This document shows, in pieces, positions 48,750 to 62,302 of a stretch of DNA of 64,000 nucleotides (the first letter of the stretch is position 1; each line of letters begins with the position of its first letter). The translations under genes and the position numbers were made by a program. The stretch lies in contig NC_037253.1 in the NCBI RefSeq assembly GCF_000002425.4, positions 19,601,602-19,665,601 of the forward strand, read 5' to 3'. The DNA is from Physcomitrium patens (Eukaryota > Streptophyta > Bryopsida > Funariales > Funariaceae). The notes beneath the pieces are model-generated. The model had not been told where the DNA came from, did not search any database, and saw only the letters and a program-made list of their open reading frames with translations.

Positions 48750-49960
48750 TACGAAATGATCAATCAAGTCTAAGATATAAAAGTACCAAGTTTATTTATA
48801 TATAATATATTTCTTTTTAGGATAATTATATCAAAACATAAGCCCAAGCGCCAAGAAAACACCCAAATGTATGATAAAATATCTTAAAACCTTATATATG
48901 CTAATGAGAAATGTTTTCCAAACTTCAACAACTCAAATCTCACGATTGGATCATCCAAAAAAAATTAAATTTTACATGAAATATTAATATACTTTCAAAA
49001 ATTACTACAAAAAAATTCAATTGCAAATTTATTACGGATCTTGAGATATCACCAAAATCCTAACAGTAGCTTTAAATCCTAGCTTACATACACCCGTGTG
49101 CTAATTTCTTCATATCTCACAAAATAAGTACTCAAATACCATAAAACTTTGATTTATAGCTTTTTAACTAAATAACTCACACTTATGGAAATTTTGAGCC
49201 AAAAATTCGTCTAAAAACTTAAGATATGGCTCCAACCATTACTATCAACAAAATGACTGACTCACTACCATTGAATTACATGTACTGTCTTCAATGCCCT
49301 ATAATTCCTTTATCTAGACTTTGAATTCATCAAATAGTATATGCAAAGTATAGCCAAAAAAGTTTTCTCTTCAATTCTAGTTGCCGATCTTTCATTGCTT
49401 CCCGTACACATATGTTATGCTTCAAAGAGTGACAATAGGTACAAATTTCACACCTTAATTTTGAATACCTATATCTCCTTTACAAAAACTCAAAATCATA
49501 CAAATTCTTCATCCAAAATATACCTAAAATCTTGAACTTACTGATCCTAGCCTCCAAAGCTCAAAATACTTCCAAAGAAAAATCCTAATCCCTAATAAGG
49601 CCTCGAAAAGCCTCCTTGAAGTCCATTGGGCATGGCCTTCGACCAATAGGAATGAAGACCTCCATTCCTTGCCTTCATCCAACCATGCTTTGCTTTCATC
49701 CCTCTGAATAAGCCTCCTAATAGTTTAGACTTTCATCTTTAGACTCCAACCCTCTCTTAAATTTTATACTAAATATCTAAATCCTACATAATATAAACAC
49801 TATAATCAAAATAGATAAATCTCCAAATAAGTTTTTCTATATCAATTCTCTTTAAATTTATTTACTAACCACTCTAATTTACATCAAGACTTACAAACAT
49901 ATTATATGTCTTAATTAATTTTTACATACTATAAGCAATTACAATACAACATCGTTTGTT
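48750..49960 (-). repeat. Dispersed non-coding repeat inserted in element C
   Basis: Reverse complement of this segment matches 25080-25900 in order and detail. It separates the integrase core (50390-49990) from the C-terminal part (48726-48240), which are adjacent in element A, so it was inserted into C. The edges are approximate. No ORF longer than about 65 codons is present and I see no clear terminal repeats. Confidence 0.6.
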
Positions 49961-49969
49961 ACATAGATG

Positions 49970-50755
49970 CATAAATTGTATTCTTATATGCAAATTCTAC
50001 CAACAACAAGTAAGAAGTCTAGTCGTCTCGTCAATAATTGATGGTACACCTCAAATATTGTTCAAGAATTTAATTAATTTGCTCCGTTTGGCCATTAATT
50101 TGAGGGTGGAAGGTAGAAGAAAGGTTGATGTCAAACTTAAGAATCTTAAAGAGTGCCTTCCAAAACCTTGATACAAATTATGGCCCACGATCCGACATAA
50201 TGTCATTCAGTAACTTGTGATAATGATAGACATTGTCAATAAAAAATCTTGTCATTTCTTTACTAGTAATTGACTTCTTGCAAGGTATAAAATATACCAT
50301 CTTGGTCAATCAATCAGCAATTATAAAAATAATGTCAAGTGGGCTTAATGGTAGAAGATCTGTAATAAAATCGATTGAGATAGATGACTATGGTTATCTT
50401 AGAATAGGAAGGGATTGAAGAAGTTCATATAGTTGATGTCGACGGTTCTTTGACCTTGAACAAGTATCATATGATAGTACAAATTTCTTAACGTCCTTCC
50501 TCATTTTAGGCCACCAAAAGTCTATAGACACAAGTTCTAAGGTCTTGTTGAATCTTAGAGATATATCAATACCTTGCAATTTTTCCTGCAAGTATGTTCT
50601 TTAAACATGCCATGACCTTTTTTACAAGTCTCTATAAAGTAGCACTTATTGAAATCCAGATGTATAAAAATTAGAGCTATTGTAAAAGCATCTTTTAAGC
50701 TTTGAAAAGCTTTCTCTAATTTGGGGCCCCAATCTAGCTTGTCCTTGCATGTCAA
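49970..50755 (-). pseudogene. Element C RNase H and integrase remnant
   Basis: The frame at 50755-50555 begins MTCKDKLDWGPKLEKAFQSL, the start of the RNase H region, but soon reads into the integrase finger. The frame at 50591-50394 contains TLELVSIDFWWPKMRKDVKK and SYDTCSRSKNRRHQL, the cysteine half of the HHCC finger. Core motifs follow toward 50000 in broken frames. Most of RNase H appears to be deleted compared with element A. Confidence 0.7.
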
Positions 50756-51300
50756 CTACATAAGTGGAGTAGCAATCTTAGAGTAATTCCTAACAAAAAT
50801 CCTATAGAAGTTTGTAAATCCAAGAAAGCATTGGATATCACATAAAGTTTTTGGCTTTGCCCAATCAATGATTACTTGTATATTCTTTGAATCTATAAAA
50901 AAGACTTTGTTGGAAATAATATATCTAACAAATTTGACTTCAGGTGCATGAAATATACACTTCTCTAGTTTTACATAAAGCCTAACATTTTGTAGCTTTT
51001 CCAATATAAGGCGGGTATGTTTTTTGTGATCTTTAAAATTCTTAAAAAAGATTAAAATATCGTCAAAATAGATCACAAAAAAATCATCAAGATGCTTACA
51101 AAATATGTCATTCATTAAGTATTGGAATATGATTAGTGCATTGGTAAGTCCAAAAGGTATGATATTGTATTCAAAATATCCATACTTGGTACAAAATACT
51201 ATCTTCTATTCATCTTCCTCTTTAATGCATACCAAGTTATACACGCCTTGTAGATCAATTTTTATAAAGATCTTTGCTTGGCTAAATTGATTAAGTTCAA
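50756..51300 (-). pseudogene. Element C reverse transcriptase, C-terminal part
   Basis: A 119-codon open stretch (51115-50756) reads MNDIFCKHLDDFFVIYFDDI, with the catalytic YFDD intact. It continues FKDHKKHTRLILEKLQ and FLGFTNFYRIFVRNYSKIA, the palm/thumb region typical of gypsy RT. The N-terminal RT part is on the far side of element D (56606-57060). Confidence 0.85.
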
Positions 51301-52052
51301 ATATCAATGACAATGCATATGTCATGAACATATACATATAAACCAATAATTACTTATATGATTTAGATAATAGTAAGTAAAAATAGGTCAATTCCATAAT
51401 ATCTTCTATAGATGCTACTTTAACTTTATAAGTATCTTTAATTAACTTTTTAGATTAGAAACATGGTCGAAAAGTTGATCATGTACCTCACATGTTGATA
51501 GCTTGAAGGAGAAGCTAATTATGTGGCCCACAAGTAAAAAACTTGCCTTATGAACTAAGGCACATGTCATGCAAAGTCAACACATATTACAGATCCTATA
51601 GAACATTATTACATAGCTTTTAGTTAGATAGTATATATAAAGGCAAGAATGAAGTCCTCTCCACTCTTGTCAACTCCTTTTTTGCTTCTATTCTAGTTTC
51701 AAGAGTCTCAAGTTTTCTTGTCTTTTGGTAATAAGCCATTCCAGTTTTGTTTTAATATATGTACTTTCTTATTTCTATTTTGTCACTTTTTCTTTGATAC
51801 GGATTTAATTGTTTTATGCATCATCTTCTAGTTCATATCCTTAATAGATTGACAAGTGTACACTTACAATATCACAACTTTATCTTGTCTTGATTAAGAG
51901 TAGATTATTTCTTTCTTCTGATAAGACATAAGCATATTAGAAACTGCAGATTACCCTCTTCTAAACTGATATTATTCTTAGTATTTTCTTTGTCCTCAAG
52001 TCCTTTCTTCTACTTATCTTGAGTGGTACTAGATATTTTTTTGAATGTTATT

Positions 52053-53059
52053 ATGGCAGAGCTTGTTGAAATGAAGAATGCAATAGCACAAATGAAAGAA
52101 AAATTGAGAGAATTGATGCTTGCAATGCATCAATTCAACTTATCACTATAAGGATCAACAAGAATGGCAAGAAGTGAAGATATAGAGATGATTAGAGCTG
52201 CATCAACATCTGTACCAAATCATATCCTTTCACTCATGATAGAACATCATTCAAGTATTAGAGAATTAAGAGTTGTCCTATCTGAGAAGTTTGATGGTAG
52301 AAGATCCAAATTTCAAGGATTTATCAATCAAGTACAACTTGTGATTGAATTTCAATCCAAAGCTATCCAACTTCAAGATCACAAGTTAGATTCATTGATA
52401 CACTTCTTTCAAATTCAACTTTATTGTGGTTTTCATCTTTTCTTGAACAATGAGATTCAATATTGGATAATCTAGAGGCATTTTTGGCAAAATTTTGATT
52501 CATGTATAGAGAACTAGATGCAACTTGTGTTGCAACCAACAAGATCCATATTTTGCAACAAAGCAATCAATCTGTAATATTATATGCTTCACAGTTTTGA
52601 CAACTTGGAACTAATATCAAGAGGAATGATATTGCACTTATTAGCCAATATTTCTATAGATTATAATATGAAGTAAAGAAATTGATGCTCAACTTATCTA
52701 ATCCTCAAACATTGAATCAAGCAATTGACTTTGCTATGAAGTGTAACAATTAGCTTTTTGAATTTTGATCTCAGAGTCGTATAAGTAGGTCTCAACGTTA
52801 CTATAATTTGATAGCAATACCAACATCTCTTCAACACATACATTTAAAAGTAAAAGATATGCAAATTGATGTTGTATGTTTTAAATCTTTTACGAAGAAA
52901 AAAAAGACTCATCGCCTTCAAGAAGGATTATGCTTATATTATGGAGAACTTAAACACACTACTCAACATTGTCCAAAGAAGAGACAAAACCACAAAATAA
53001 GGAGCACAACTATCAAAGAAGACAATGTGTCAGAAAACGAATTTGTTAAGCTACAATAA
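52053..53059 (+). pseudogene. Element D gag
   Basis: The start MAELVEMKNAIAQMKEKLRE is the best-preserved gag start of the family. A stop follows after about 30 codons, then a long frame (52164-52475). The zinc knuckle reads CLYYGELKHTTQHC, with the second cysteine changed to tyrosine, so zinc binding would be lost. Confidence 0.8.
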
Positions 53060-53139
53060 GAATTATGCGGCTAGAATCTTGTACAATTTCTAATAAAGGT
53101 CCTATCTTCTCTCCAAAATCCTCTCCTTATTTTATAATA

Positions 53140-53480
53140 GATATATATTTAGGACCTAATAATTTTAAAGCCTCCGCCATGATAGATTTAAGAACCTCAA
53201 CTTGTTTCTTAGATGAAGAATTTGTTAAAAGTCATAAAATATAGTAAGTATAAAAAACTAAACTTGTTCATACAGAAGTCATAGATAGTCATCCATTATT
53301 TTCTAGAGATGTTACTCATGAAAATTTTCTTTTAGATGTAACAATAAATGATCATAGTAGTTGTATAATCTTTAATATAATTAGATCTCCTTTTAATCTA
53401 ATCATTTTAGGTTTATCGTAGTTAAAAAAATATAATCTTTACATAGATTGGATTTTTCATACTCTTGATTTTTTTAAAAG
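53140..53480 (+). pseudogene. Element D protease remnant
   Basis: Near 53165-53235 the codons give FKASAMIDLRTSTCFLDEEF, aligned to LLDSGxSACFLDEEF of the family. The active-site DSG is DLR here. Later blocks (EVIDSHPLFSRDVTHE) are clear. Confidence 0.7.
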
Positions 53481-53679
53481 TATAATTAAGAGTGACATTA
53501 ATCTAGTAAAAAGTCATAAAACTAACACAATAAAACTTGTATTTGTAGGTGCGAGAGCTTTCTTATATGGTGCAAAAGAAGGATCACCGTGTGTCATTTA
53601 CACCACACCTGTTTCTAATGATGCAAAGACTTCAAGTTGCGTTTCAAACCAATATCAAGCATTTTAAGATGTATTTGAG

Positions 53680-54975
53680 AAGAAGAATACAGATATTCTT
53701 CCAAAACATCGTCCCTATGCTTACTCAATTGACCTTCAAGAAGAAGTACAACCACGATTTGGATCAATCTATAGTTTATCACAAAATGAATTAGTTGAAT
53801 TCAAGAAATATATTGAAGAGAATCTAGCTAAGAATTTCATACGCCATTCCAAATCACCAACAGGAGCTCCAATCTTATTTGTGAAGAAGAAAAATAGATC
53901 ATTGCAGATGTGTGTTGATTATTGAAGACTCAATAAGATTACCATCAAGAATAGATACCCTCTATCTTTGATATCCAAACTTCTCGATGAATTGAATGAA
54001 GCTAAGATCTACACAAAAATAGATCTATGGAGAGCATACAATCTAATACATATTAAAGAAGGAGATGAATGGAAGATTATATTTCGAACTAGATATGAAT
54101 CTTTTGAATACAACATCATGCCTTTTGGACTTATAAATGCATCAATAGCTTTTCAACATTAAATGAATGATGTTTTTTGAGAATTTTTGGAAGATTTTTT
54201 TGTCTGTAATCTTAATGATATCTTGATCTATTTTAAGAACATAGATAAACATAAACTTTATGTTCAACATGTGTTACAAAAATTAAGAGATGCGGGACTT
54301 TATGCCAAGATAAAAAAGTATGTATTCTACGCTACTCAAGTTGACTTCTTAAGATATATCGTTTCAAATGATGGACTTGTGATGGATTTTAAGAAAATTC
54401 AAACTATTATGGATTGAAAGATTCAAAAAATAGTAAAGAGATGTCTAATGCTTTTTGGGCTTTGTCAACTATTATTGAATCTTCATCAAAGATTTCTCTC
54501 AAGTTGCAGCTCCACTTACAAATTTGATTTGTAAAGACAAACTTAGGTGGAGCAAAGAAGCTGAAGCATTTTTGAAGCTTTGAAGTCAATCTTTATTTCT
54601 GTACCAATCTTGTATTGTATCAACTTTTCTAATACATTTTTTATGGAAATAGATATAGTAGACTTTGCTTTAGGTGCCATATTATCACAAATGGGAATAG
54701 ATGATAAACTTCACCTAGTAGCTTTTCATTCTAAAAAATTTTCAACAGCCAAAATTAACTATGAAATCTATGACAAAGAGCTTGTTGTAATTGTGGATTC
54801 ATTTCAAGAATGGTATCATTATCTAAAAAGTGCTTCCAATCCAGCCACCATATATACGGACTATAAAGATCTTGAGTATTACATGTCAATACATATTTTG
54901 AATTGTTGCCAAGCCTGTTGGAGCATGTCTTTATCAAGATTTGATTTCAAGATCATGTATCAACTCGAAAAATAA
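53680..54975 (+). pseudogene. Element D reverse transcriptase and RNase H
   Basis: The frames at 53968-54162, 54187-54417 and 54580-54975 cover RT to RNase H. The YxDD motif region reads CNLNDILIYFKN, so the tyrosine and first aspartate are gone. RNase H includes FFMEIDIVDFALGAILSQ and FHSKKFSTAKINYEIYDKEL and is open for 131 codons. Confidence 0.85.
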
Positions 54976-55558
54976 TAAGGTTTATCAGACGTATTTCTAG
55001 ACATTCTTATCTTATACCAAAAGAAGGAGATGCATCTTTTGATCAACAAAGAATAATTATCTTGGAGCCATAGTATTTTCATCTTCAAATAATGAAATCA
55101 ACATTGACTATTGATTTAATCCTTGTGAAATAAATCCAATTAAGTATATCTTTTGATCTTCTTGTTCACAATATCAAAAATCCTTCTTTTAAGCCCCAAG
55201 ATACTTCTAAGTTTGAGTTCAAAAATAACCTACTTTATTTTGAAGGTAGATTATATGTTCCAAAAGGAGAAGCATGATTATATGTTCTTCAAGCACATCA
55301 TGACTTTCTAGCAGTATGACATTTTGGATACAACAAAACTTTGGAGATAATATATACAGAGATTTTTGGTGGCCACAAATATGAAAGGATATGAAAGACT
55401 TTATTTAATCATGTAACATTTCTTTAAGATCAAAAATTCTTCGTCATCAACCTTTTGGACTTCTTCAACCTTTTCTATAAAAGAAACATTTATCTTTTGT
55501 TATAAAAGAAACCTTTCCTATAAAAGAAACAAGATCTAGGCAAGATAACATTCTACTT

Positions 55559-55843
55559 TCAATCTTTATTTATAGCTTCTTTGTATTTGTGATGCTAAAG
55601 AGATGGAGGACCAATAACCAATGGATTCAACTGAAGAGCCTTTATTTGTTGACCTGTCAGATGAAATATTGCAATTGTCACAACCTTCAAGATGAGGCAA
55701 TTGAAATGAAGATCTTCAAGAATGATATGTTTTTCCTTGAATAGATAGCAAGATACAATGCATTTGGTATCATGACCTTGGAAGAGACTCTCGATGTTTG
55801 GTAATTTTATTAGAGGTAGGAACAACTCCTGACACTGTTTCAA
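55559..55843 (-). other. Antisense reading frame in element D 3' region
   Basis: An open frame of 82 codons on the strand opposite to gag-pol begins MKQCQELFLPLIKLPNIES. It continues HIILEDLHFNC and LKVVTIAIFHLTGQQIKALQ and stops after PPSL. Past that stop the same frame continues to NKD-stop, as in element A. It matches A and B without gaps. No known domain is recognised. Confidence 0.5.
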
Positions 55844-56605
55844 ATATTTTATTTGAAGGAAGTTATGGAGGCCTCAACAAAGTTCAAATAATATGGTGAT
55901 CTTCCTTCTCTAGTATAAGACACTATCGATGGCTAAGAAGGCTTATCAACTATCTTTGAAGAGAACAAAGATCGGAATATGTGGCAAATATAATTTGCCG
56001 CATCTTAGATTTTTTTAACATATGAAGATCACTCCTTGTGAAACTTGTCCCTAAAAGGGAAGATAATGTCATGGATATACACAAGTAAACTAATAATTAC
56101 TTATGTGATTTAGATAATAATAGATAAAAGTAGATCAATTCCATAATATCTTCTATTGAAGCTTCATAGATGTACTATGATTTTATAAGTATCTTTAATT
56201 GACTTTTTAGGTTAAAAACGTAGTCAATAAGTTGACCATGTGCCACACATGTTGATAACTTGAAGAATAAGCTAACTATATGGCCCACACATAGAAAACT
56301 TATCTTATAAGCTAACGCATGTGTCTTGCAAAGTCAACACATATTACATGTCTTATAGAACATTACCACATAGCTTCTAGTTATATAGTATATATAGAGG
56401 TAAGACTGAAGCCTTCTTCACTCTTGTCAACTCCTTTCTTGTTTCTACTCTAATTTCAAGAGTCTCAAGTTTTCTTATCTTTTGGCAATAAGCCATTCGA
56501 GTTTCTTTTTAATATATGTACTTCTTTATTTCTATTTTTTCACTTTTTCTTTGATACGGATTTCATTGGTTTATACATCACCTTCCAATTCATATTCTTA
56601 ATAAG

Positions 56606-57400
56606 ATATCAATACTTTATTATGATTTTATTGAGATTGCAATAATTGACACACATCCATAAAGATCTATCTTCTTTTTTACAAATAATATCAAAGCACC
56701 AAATGGTGACTTGAAATGTCAAATAAAATTTTTAGTAAGATCGTTATCAATGTACTCTTTTAAAGTCACAAAGTCATTCTGAGATAAATTATAGATGAGT
56801 CCAAACAATGATTGAGCTCCTTTTTGAAGGTCAATCGCATAATCACAAGGGCGATGCTTCAGTAACATGTCTGCCTTTTATTTTTTAAATACATCTGCAA
56901 AATCCTTATACGTCTTTGAAATTATTGTTGTAACAACCATAGGTTTCGATCGTAGATTTGTATAGACAACAAATGTAGTGCCTTATTTAGCTGCCCTCAC
57001 AAATGCTCTAGCTTCAATAAATAAATATTGTTTAAGTTTTCACTTATCAAGTGTTACAAGTTTTTTCATAGATATTCGGCATTTATAATCTACTAGAAGA
57101 AATTTTAACTTTTTGGATGCCTAATCTATCTATGGATTATATTTTTTAAGCCATGAGAGTCCTAAAATGACTCAACTTGATGATGATCAAATGACATTGA
57201 ATACTACTTGGCTACTATAGTTGTCAAAGGTTATTTTTGATGAAATTGCCTCATGAATGACATCTCCAGAGGATAAAAGTCGACCATCTATTACTTCTAC
57301 ATGTATGGCTTTGGATTTTTTGACCATACAAATTTTGTCTGATTTAGAAAATTCTTTGTAAATAAAACATGTAGAGGCTTTTGAATCAAGTAATGCATGA
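56606..57400 (-). pseudogene. Element C protease and N-terminal RT
   Basis: The minus strand reads SKAIHVEVIDGRLLSSGDVI and WVILGLSWLKKYNP (protease, about 57330-57140), followed by the RT N-terminal approach. It breaks off at 56606, where element D enters. Confidence 0.7.
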
Positions 57401-57549
57401 TACTCTAGTTTTGTGATTTCTAGTAGTATAAGTATAATAAAACAATGGAAAGAGTTGGCAAAGAGTACATGATCTTTTTTGATTTGTGATAATAAAGAAT
57501 CTAGCCATGTAATCCCTACTGTGGCTAAATGCTCTCATGTTTTTGCAAA

Positions 57550-58578
57550 GCTTTTCATGATGTGGCCACACTCCTCATTTGATATACACATTGGCATTTC
57601 TCTAAAAAATTATCAACCTTAAAGCTAGGTTTTCCATAATATAAGCATAGGCCAAGTTTTCTTCAATTCTTTTTTTCTTGTTCAAAAAGAAATTTGAAGT
57701 GAACTACATTAATTTGTATATCTTCTGCTTCTAAATGCTCATTAGAATTAGATGATGAAGAAGCTATAGAATAATTGATATATACATGTGGCATAATTGA
57801 AGAATGTTTATCTTGTCGTTGTTGAAATAAAAAATTATCGCACTTTACAACTTGATTAATGGCTTCATTATGTATTTGAGGATCTGGCATAGACAACAAT
57901 AAGTCCTTGACATTGTCTCTTAAACTCGAATAAAATTGGCTCATCAACGCATCTTCTCCCCAATTTATATCACGTACTAATTGTCAAAAATCTAAGGCAT
58001 ACATTGATGTAGAACATGTTCTTTGTCAATGGCTTTGAATTTTAATTTTTGAAGAACAAACCTTATTATGTTCACCAAATGCTTCTGCAAATGCTACCAA
58101 AAATACTTCAAAATGATATAATATAGGGATTTTTTTTTTTAAGTAATAGAAAAAATCAAGATAAAGCTTGATTTGAGTGCAAGGTTCCAACCAAACAAAC
58201 ATGAGATACTTTAATTGAATATCATTGAGGATGAAGCAAGGTAATTAGTCATACTTGATTTATAAAGCCACAAAATTTTGACTGGGTACCATTGAACTTT
58301 TTTGGAAGGCTAATCCTTGGTTCTTTTGTTGTTATTGTTGTCAAATCATTACCTTGAGTAGATGCACCTTCTATATTTGTTGAAGAAAATATAAGCATTT
58401 GAAAATTTAGAATCTCTATTGCTATTTGATGTGGTAGTTGAGACACTCTGGCTCCTTGATCATTATATATGGTCATATATAATTCTTCATTCTACTTTGA
58501 CAAAGTCTCTGTCATGATCCTCAATGCTTCAAGAGCATTAATAATAGAATCTAACTTGATCTCTTTGGAGTTTGTCAT
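57550..58578 (-). pseudogene. Element C gag
   Basis: The start at 58578 gives MTNSKEIKLDSIINALEALR. The block RISLPKKFNGTQSKFCGFIN (about 58310-58252) is the capsid signature shared with A and D. A later frame (57947-57663) leads into a decayed zinc knuckle. Stops and shifts interrupt the whole. Confidence 0.75.
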
Positions 58579-58809
58579 ATTGATTTTTTACCATAGAATA
58601 TCAAAAAAACATACGCATTTAAAGAAAAAAAATCTAATCTATGGTATCAAAAAAAAATCAAAAGAATATTAAAAAAAGAACAATATTAGTCTAGTAGAGG
58701 GTAATCCACAACCTCTAGAATGCTATAGTACTTCTAAGAAGATGGGTAATCCACTCTTTGTCAAGAAAGACTAAGCTTCTAATATTGTTTTATGGCAATC
58801 TTGACAAAC

Positions 58810-59187
58810 TGTTATGGATCGTATACAAGACAAGGATTCAAGACCAAGAAATGGAATTAACTCAACATTAAAACAATAATTGGTTACAAGACAAGAAGGT
58901 CTTGGCTAGACCACAAGAAGTGATTTGTCAAAATTGAGAATCCTCTCTGCCTCGACTTCTATATATATTAGGTCCTTAAAAGCTTCTTGAGAAGTTTCTA
59001 TGAGGCTTGGAAAAAAGCAAGCCTAAGATCCATCTTTGGCAACTTCGTAAATTATCTAAAGTCTCCTAGAACCTTCCAAGATCTCTTATGATCTTCTAAA
59101 ACTTTCTTGGAATCTATTGGAATCTTTTGGAACCTTCTAAAACCTCTAGAACCTTTTCAAACCTTCTTCAATTGTATGTTCATGACA
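58810..59187 (-). repeat. Element C 5' LTR (right)
   Basis: It matches 47202-47579 over 378 bases and is followed by TTAGA at 59188-59192. Confidence 0.88.
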
Positions 59188-59192
59188 TTAGA

Positions 59193-60807
59193 AATATAAA
59201 AATATATGAAGATACTTAGACATAAATAAAAATAAATACATTAGAAGAAGAATTAATATTTGTAATTATAAAATTATTATCTTTTTTAATTAAATATTCT
59301 ACCAATTAAATCTTTAGTAGAAAATTTTATAAAGAAATATATTATAATTTTTTACTATATTATTAAAAGAATATAAAATCAATATATCTAAATCTTAAAT
59401 CAATGCACATTACTACCATGATTCAATCTTTGTGACTACTTCTTCAATTTGGAAATAAAAAATCCATAAACTCATTTATTCAATTCAATCTTATTTTCTT
59501 AGCAAATTTGAAGGTGTATCAACAATGTTCTATGGCACAAGAAAAGAAAAGAATGGAAAAGAAGAGTAGTAGATGCTATTAAGTGAGGATGTACTTTTAT
59601 AGTGTATATGCTAGAATGAAGTACTTAAGAGTGCTACAAAATGAGAGCCAACATAAAATGATACAAGAGAGACTCCAAATTTCTACTCTTTAAGGAAGAG
59701 CTTAGATTTTTTTTTGCCATTGTATACTGAGTTTACAATTTTTATATTTCCAAATGGAAGAAGTAGTGACAATGATTGAATAATAGAAGTAAGGTGGATT
59801 GATTTAAGAATAAAGTAGATATATATAATATTTTCCTTTCATTATTGCATGTTTAGCTATTCATAATTTAAATAGACACTAATAGAATATGATAATGTAT
59901 AAAATATAATAAAAATAAAATTTATATTTTTACTTTATAGATAAGAAAACTCTACCACTAGATATTTTAAAGCAATTAAATATTTTTCAAAAAGAAAAAA
60001 AATAAAAAATATTTTTAAAAAAATTAAAATATTAAAAATACAAATATTTTCTTTATTATTACATCTAAAGTGGCAAACTAATAGCTATTATTATACATAT
60101 ATTTAAATAGAGTATTTAATAATAAAGATAAATTAAATAATTTTTTGGTTATTAAATATTTAAGCATAAATATTCTAATTTATATAATATTAATAATATT
60201 TAATATAATTTAATATTATTTATATAACTTAATTTATATAATAAAAATATTAAATTAAAAAATACTAAAAAATAAGTCTTAAAGATGTCTTTAAAAATAA
60301 TATAAATAATCTAAAAATAATAATAATTTTATATCTAAATAAAATAAAATATTTTAAAAAATTATATACATATATATATATATATATATTACATAAAATT
60401 AATTAATTATAGAATTTTAGTAAGAAATCATTTGTAAAGAATTAAAATTAAAACTAAAATTAAAAAATTAATTATTAAGTTTCTAAAAAAATAAGTTAAA
60501 GATAAAAAATCTAGAAAAGGTAAAAATTAAAATAAATAATTAATCAAATAAATAGATAATTAAATAATTAAAATTTTAAGATTAAAAATAGATAATTTAA
60601 TCTGAATTTTTAAAATTTTACAATGAAAAATATAAAAAATATAGAATTATTTTTATTCAACTTCTAAAATTTTGACATAATCATAATTACAATATTATTG
60701 AAAAGACTATAGAAACTTACACAAATCTAATCATAAACTCTCTCTCTCTCTCTCTCTCTCTCTTTATATATATGTATAATTTCTAATATTAAAATAAAAT
60801 GTATTAA

Positions 60808-60842
<35 letters not shown>

Positions 60843-62260
60843 CCGTAATTTTATTGATTAGATATAATATAATATTTTTTATTAGAAGTTCAACTTATTT
60901 AAACTATAAATGCTAATTTTATTTCAAAAAATTCTATTTCTTTAGTAAATATTCATATAATTCGATGATTCAAGGATAGATTGATTTTTTATTTCAAAAT
61001 AAGAAAAATATATAAGTTATGACTTGAAAAAAATTAGATAATTCAAGTTGGAAAGAAATAAAAATATATATATGGATCGAATGGAATAGATCTATTACTA
61101 GTATATAGATTAGAAATTGACTTGTATTATCTAGTAATAACTTCTAGAGATGTCATAAGCAAGAATAGAGGTTTGTCTTTTCAATCATGTTATTTGATAT
61201 TTAAAATAAGAAAAATTTGAATATAAAAATATATAATTTATTTCATAAAGAAAATAAAATAAGATTATATAATAAAAAATGAAATTACTGTAATTATCTA
61301 ACATATTCTATAAATAGAATATATAATTATTAATTTTTTAGATTTGAATAAAATCTTTTTAAGACTTTTAATGTAAAAAATTTCTACAAAGTATTTGATA
61401 AAATGATAAATAAATATAAATATATATATATATATATATATATTACTATTAATTATAGATTATTGCTGAAATTTCCTTAATTTTTTAAGTGGTGTAGAAA
61501 TTTCACCAAATAATATGTTCAGATAGAATTAAACAGTAAGAGATTAGATGGTATAAGAAAATATTTTACATTAGATTGTGTTTAAATGTTTTCATAAAAT
61601 ATAAAAACATATAAAGAATAGAAAAAATAATTTTAGTTACATTCCAAATTAGTAGAAATTCAAGATGGTTCTGATAATTTTAATACTGTTTTTATTATAT
61701 TATATTTCATGTTTTCTTAAAATATTAACTTTCACTTAAAATAATAAAATAATAAAAAATAAAGTATTTAAGGCATGGGGCTTCTTTAGACAATTAAAAA
61801 AAATATAAATTTTTATGAATATAATTTTCTTATTAAAGTAAGAGAATAAAGATATTTCAAATTAACATTTTAGAGCCAGTAAAGAAAATTATTTAAACAT
61901 CCTAGGATAAATTTTTATAAAAAATGTTTTTGAAGACTAATATTAAAGAATTAATAATTAACTTATCTTTTTAGTAAGTATGATAAGAAAATAGATATAA
62001 AATTAAAAAAAATCAAATGAAATAGATCACATTCAATAATATTCTCTTTATATACACAAAAATAGATTACTTTTGTGAAATCTGTTAGAATTTTACAGTA
62101 GATATACAGTTTTTTTTATTTTAATAGAACATTTAAAAATTTTCATAAAGAAATATTTTGTTATAAATAAAAAATAAAATAACGTTAATCATCTAAAATA
62201 GAGTCACAAAAACCATTATAAAAGATATATAGATATTTTTTCAGAAACTAATTTTATTAC

Positions 62261-62302
<42 letters not shown>

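Larger units (their letters stand above)
51309..56605 (+). mobile_element. Element D: Ty3/gypsy element nested in C, internally deleted
   Basis: The LTRs are about 51309-51846 and 56067-56603. ATATCAAT occurs at both junctions (51301-51308 and 56606-56613) and contains the target duplication. A purine tract AAAAGGGAAGATAA precedes the right LTR. At about 5.3 kb it is a kilobase shorter than A. After the integrase zinc finger (about 55300-55440) the sequence jumps to the 3' non-coding region, so the integrase core and chromodomain are missing. It lies in the opposite orientation to its host C, as A does to B. Confidence 0.85.
47202..59187 (-). mobile_element. Element C: Ty3/gypsy chromovirus, interrupted by element D and a non-coding repeat
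   Basis: The LTRs are 378 bases each, 47202-47579 and 58810-59187. In plus orientation the right one starts TGTTATGGATCGTATAC and ends TTCATGACA. Both outer flanks are TTAGA, a perfect 5-base duplication. The LTR sequence is unlike that of A, B and D (rich in ACCTTC and CTAGAA blocks), so it is a different lineage or subfamily. The coding order on the minus strand is gag, protease, RT, RNase H, integrase, chromodomain. Element D (about 51309-56605) splits the protease/RT part, and a repeat of about 1.2 kb (about 48750-49960) lies in the integrase region. All frames are broken. Confidence 0.9.
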
